Part shown: in pieces, positions 63,106-64,000 of the stretch | How the letters are laid out: each line of letters opens with the position of its first letter | How positions within the stretch are numbered: the stretch's first letter is position 1 | NCBI GenBank assembly: GCA_910586855.1 | Contig: CAJUJH010000001.1 | Location: forward strand, 943,075 to 1,007,074 | Source: Candidatus Gastranaerophilales bacterium | GTDB lineage: Bacteria; Cyanobacteriota; Vampirovibrionia; Gastranaerophilales; Gastranaerophilaceae | DNA length: 64,000 bases | Reading direction: 5' to 3' | Program-made: the position numbers and the translations under genes | The notes under the pieces: generated by a model | What the model was told of the DNA's origin: nothing | The model's database searches: none | What the model saw: the letters and a program-made list of their open reading frames with translations, nothing else

Positions 63106-63370
63106 TTTCTGCCTCAATTCTATCAACCTGACGTTGCGCTTTTTGAAATTTAAGCTCATCAAAATTAAACTTGCCTATTCCATTTCTCTTGAATTGGTCA
63201 ATAAGCACTTCAACGTCCGCCATTTCCTCCCACATATTCACTTCATCTTTTTTGCTTATTGCAATTAAAAGCTCGCCGATTTCTTCAACAAGCTTGTTAA
63301 GCTGGGGGTCATAACCATAATGATTATAAATTTTGTCGATATTGGTTAAATATTTATCATATTCATTCAT
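63098..63370 (-). CDS. MazG-like nucleotide pyrophosphohydrolase
   Basis: 90 residues. The all-alpha NTP-PPase pattern is clear: LNKLVEEIGELLIAISKK (E-x2-E metal site) and EEMADVEVLIDQFKR (E-x2-D). Phages carry such minimal MazG proteins to trim dNTP pools or blunt host stress signals. Substrate not determinable. Confidence 0.78.
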   Translation of the reverse strand: MNEYDKYLTNIDKIYNHYGYDPQLNKLVEEIGELLIAISKKDEVNMWEEMADVEVLIDQFKRNGIGKFNFDELKFQKAQRQVDRIEAEND

Positions 63371-63371
63371 T

Positions 63372-64000
63372 TTATCTTTCCTTGTTAAAAAATTCTTTGA
63401 ATGTATTGTGTCCGTATTGCCCTTTGGTAGCTTCTAAAACTTCAGCAAGGGTCATGTTATCCTTATATTTTTCCTGATTATTTTCAAGATAATTTTCAGT
63501 ACCAAAACTGCAAGCGCCAGTGATTGTTCTATAAGCTATAACCCAAAAATTAAGCTCGTGAATCTCATCGAATTTTAGGTTTTCATATTTTAAGACATCT
63601 CTATCTGAGGTTTTGAATAACCAATCTCTATAAGCCTGTTTAATGGTTTTGCCATGGGCAGAGACATTGTCTTTGGTGAAAATAAAAGCAAATTTTAAGC
63701 CAATTTTCACTTTTAAAATGTTTTTAATAGTTTTAACAACTTCACAGAAAATACCATCAATCTTTCTGTATTTGCCATTTTGCCAACTTAATTTCGCTTC
63801 TATTGATGATTTAAAATTAAGCATAAACTGGACTGTAGGTTTTTTAACTTTTTGCCATTCGCTTTCTATTATATTTGTGCCTTCAAGCCATAAACCTCCA
63901 CCAACAGTAAGGTTATCAGGTAATGAACTTATATTTGTGCCTTCAAGCCATAAACCTCCACCAACAGTAAGGTTATCAGGTAATGAACTTATATTTGTGC
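63372..64000 (-). CDS. Element protein with 20-residue Leu-rich repeats (N-terminus outside window)
   Basis: The frame is open to the right edge. Visible part: at least two perfect copies of a 20-residue repeat (SSLPDNLTVGGGLWLEGTNI), then ~170 unique residues ending in FKEFFNKER. The LPDNLTVGGxLxLxGTxI pattern is a known phage/bacterial leucine-rich beta-solenoid-like repeat. The unique C-terminal part (KIDGIFCEVVKTIKN, NFWVIAYRTITGACS) is unrecognised. A Met at 63824 is not a start: codons continue through it. Confidence 0.75.
   Translation of the reverse strand, partial: TNISSLPDNLTVGGGLWLEGTNISSLPDNLTVGGGLWLEGTNIIESEWQKVKKPTVQFMLNFKSSIEAKLSWQNGKYRKIDGIFCEVVKTIKNILKVKIGLKFAFIFTKDNVSAHGKTIKQAYRDWLFKTSDRDVLKYENLKFDEIHELNFWVIAYRTITGACSFGTENYLENNQEKYKDNMTLAEVLEATKGQYGHNTFKEFFNKER
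63871..64000. repeat. Perfect 60-bp tandem repeats
   Basis: 63871-63930 is repeated exactly at 63931-63990, and the next copy begins at 63991. The 60-bp unit encodes one 20-residue protein repeat, so it keeps the frame. Identical DNA implies recent slippage or an assembly-edge artefact. Confidence 0.9.

Larger units (their letters stand above)
58709..64000. mobile_element. Integrative element or prophage inserted at tRNA-Leu (left part)
   Basis: Starts at the tRNA 3' end and extends beyond the window. It carries a tyrosine integrase, an excisionase-like HTH protein, tandem structured RNA/terminator units, a LuxR-type mini-regulator and at least ten small, overlapping minus-strand genes typical of phage early regions. 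No capsid, terminase or conjugation gene is seen in the visible part, so phage versus ICE is unresolved. The second attachment site is outside the window. Confidence 0.82.

Overview
This low-GC chromosomal segment comes from a Gram-negative-type, non-photosynthetic bacterium. The best guess is a gut member of the non-photosynthetic cyanobacterial sister lineage (Gastranaerophilales / Melainabacteria / Vampirovibrionia). The clues are a thiamine-phosphate synthase carrying the cyanobacterial-type N-terminal ThiD2-like domain, lipid-A-type acyltransferase and CsaB genes, prepilin-type proteins, no photosynthesis genes, and many lineage-style coiled-coil proteins without obvious relatives. This placement is inference; no rRNA gene is present.

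Layout. 1-11 kb: murA, an ECF sigma/anti-sigma pair, thiE, a MATE pump, a GlcD-like oxidase, two P-loop kinases, rpmH-rnpA and proC, then a strong candidate small RNA with three C-rich loops. 11-26 kb: surface sugar genes (Gfo/Idh dehydrogenase, WecG/TagA transferase), a split transketolase, ftsE-ftsX-HDOD, ruvB, an ArsB/NhaD permease, secA and corA. 26-33 kb: maf, an MFS pump, purH, a compact locus with a 26-residue hydrophobic peptide that resembles a type I toxin gene, surE and a YhcC-type radical SAM gene. 33-37 kb: an anomalous block with a GC-rich, cysteine-rich array of start-less cassettes, a second small-RNA candidate, and a 1005-residue glycine-rich prepilin. 37-58 kb: housekeeping and metabolism (folK, ftsH, recJ, coaE, speB). 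It includes a minus-strand operon pfkB-like > csaB > hisA-hisI-hisE fusion > hisD > LPLAT, and a divergent SDR > B12-radical SAM pair.

58.6-64 kb: a tRNA-Leu(TAA) marks the edge of an integrative element or prophage. A tyrosine integrase and an excisionase-like gene come first, followed by two tandem structured RNAs or terminators, a tiny LuxR-type regulator and a tight array of overlapping small minus-strand genes, including MazG-like and PD-(D/E)XK-like proteins. The last gene runs off the window with perfect 60-bp repeats.

The most interesting items are the peptide locus at 30.5-30.8 kb, the three-hairpin RNA at 10.8-11.0 kb, the cassette array at 33 kb, the HisA-HisI-HisE triple fusion, and the PfkB-family protein lacking its catalytic Asp. 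Coordinates, translations and pairings were worked out by eye; no database search or folding program was run.
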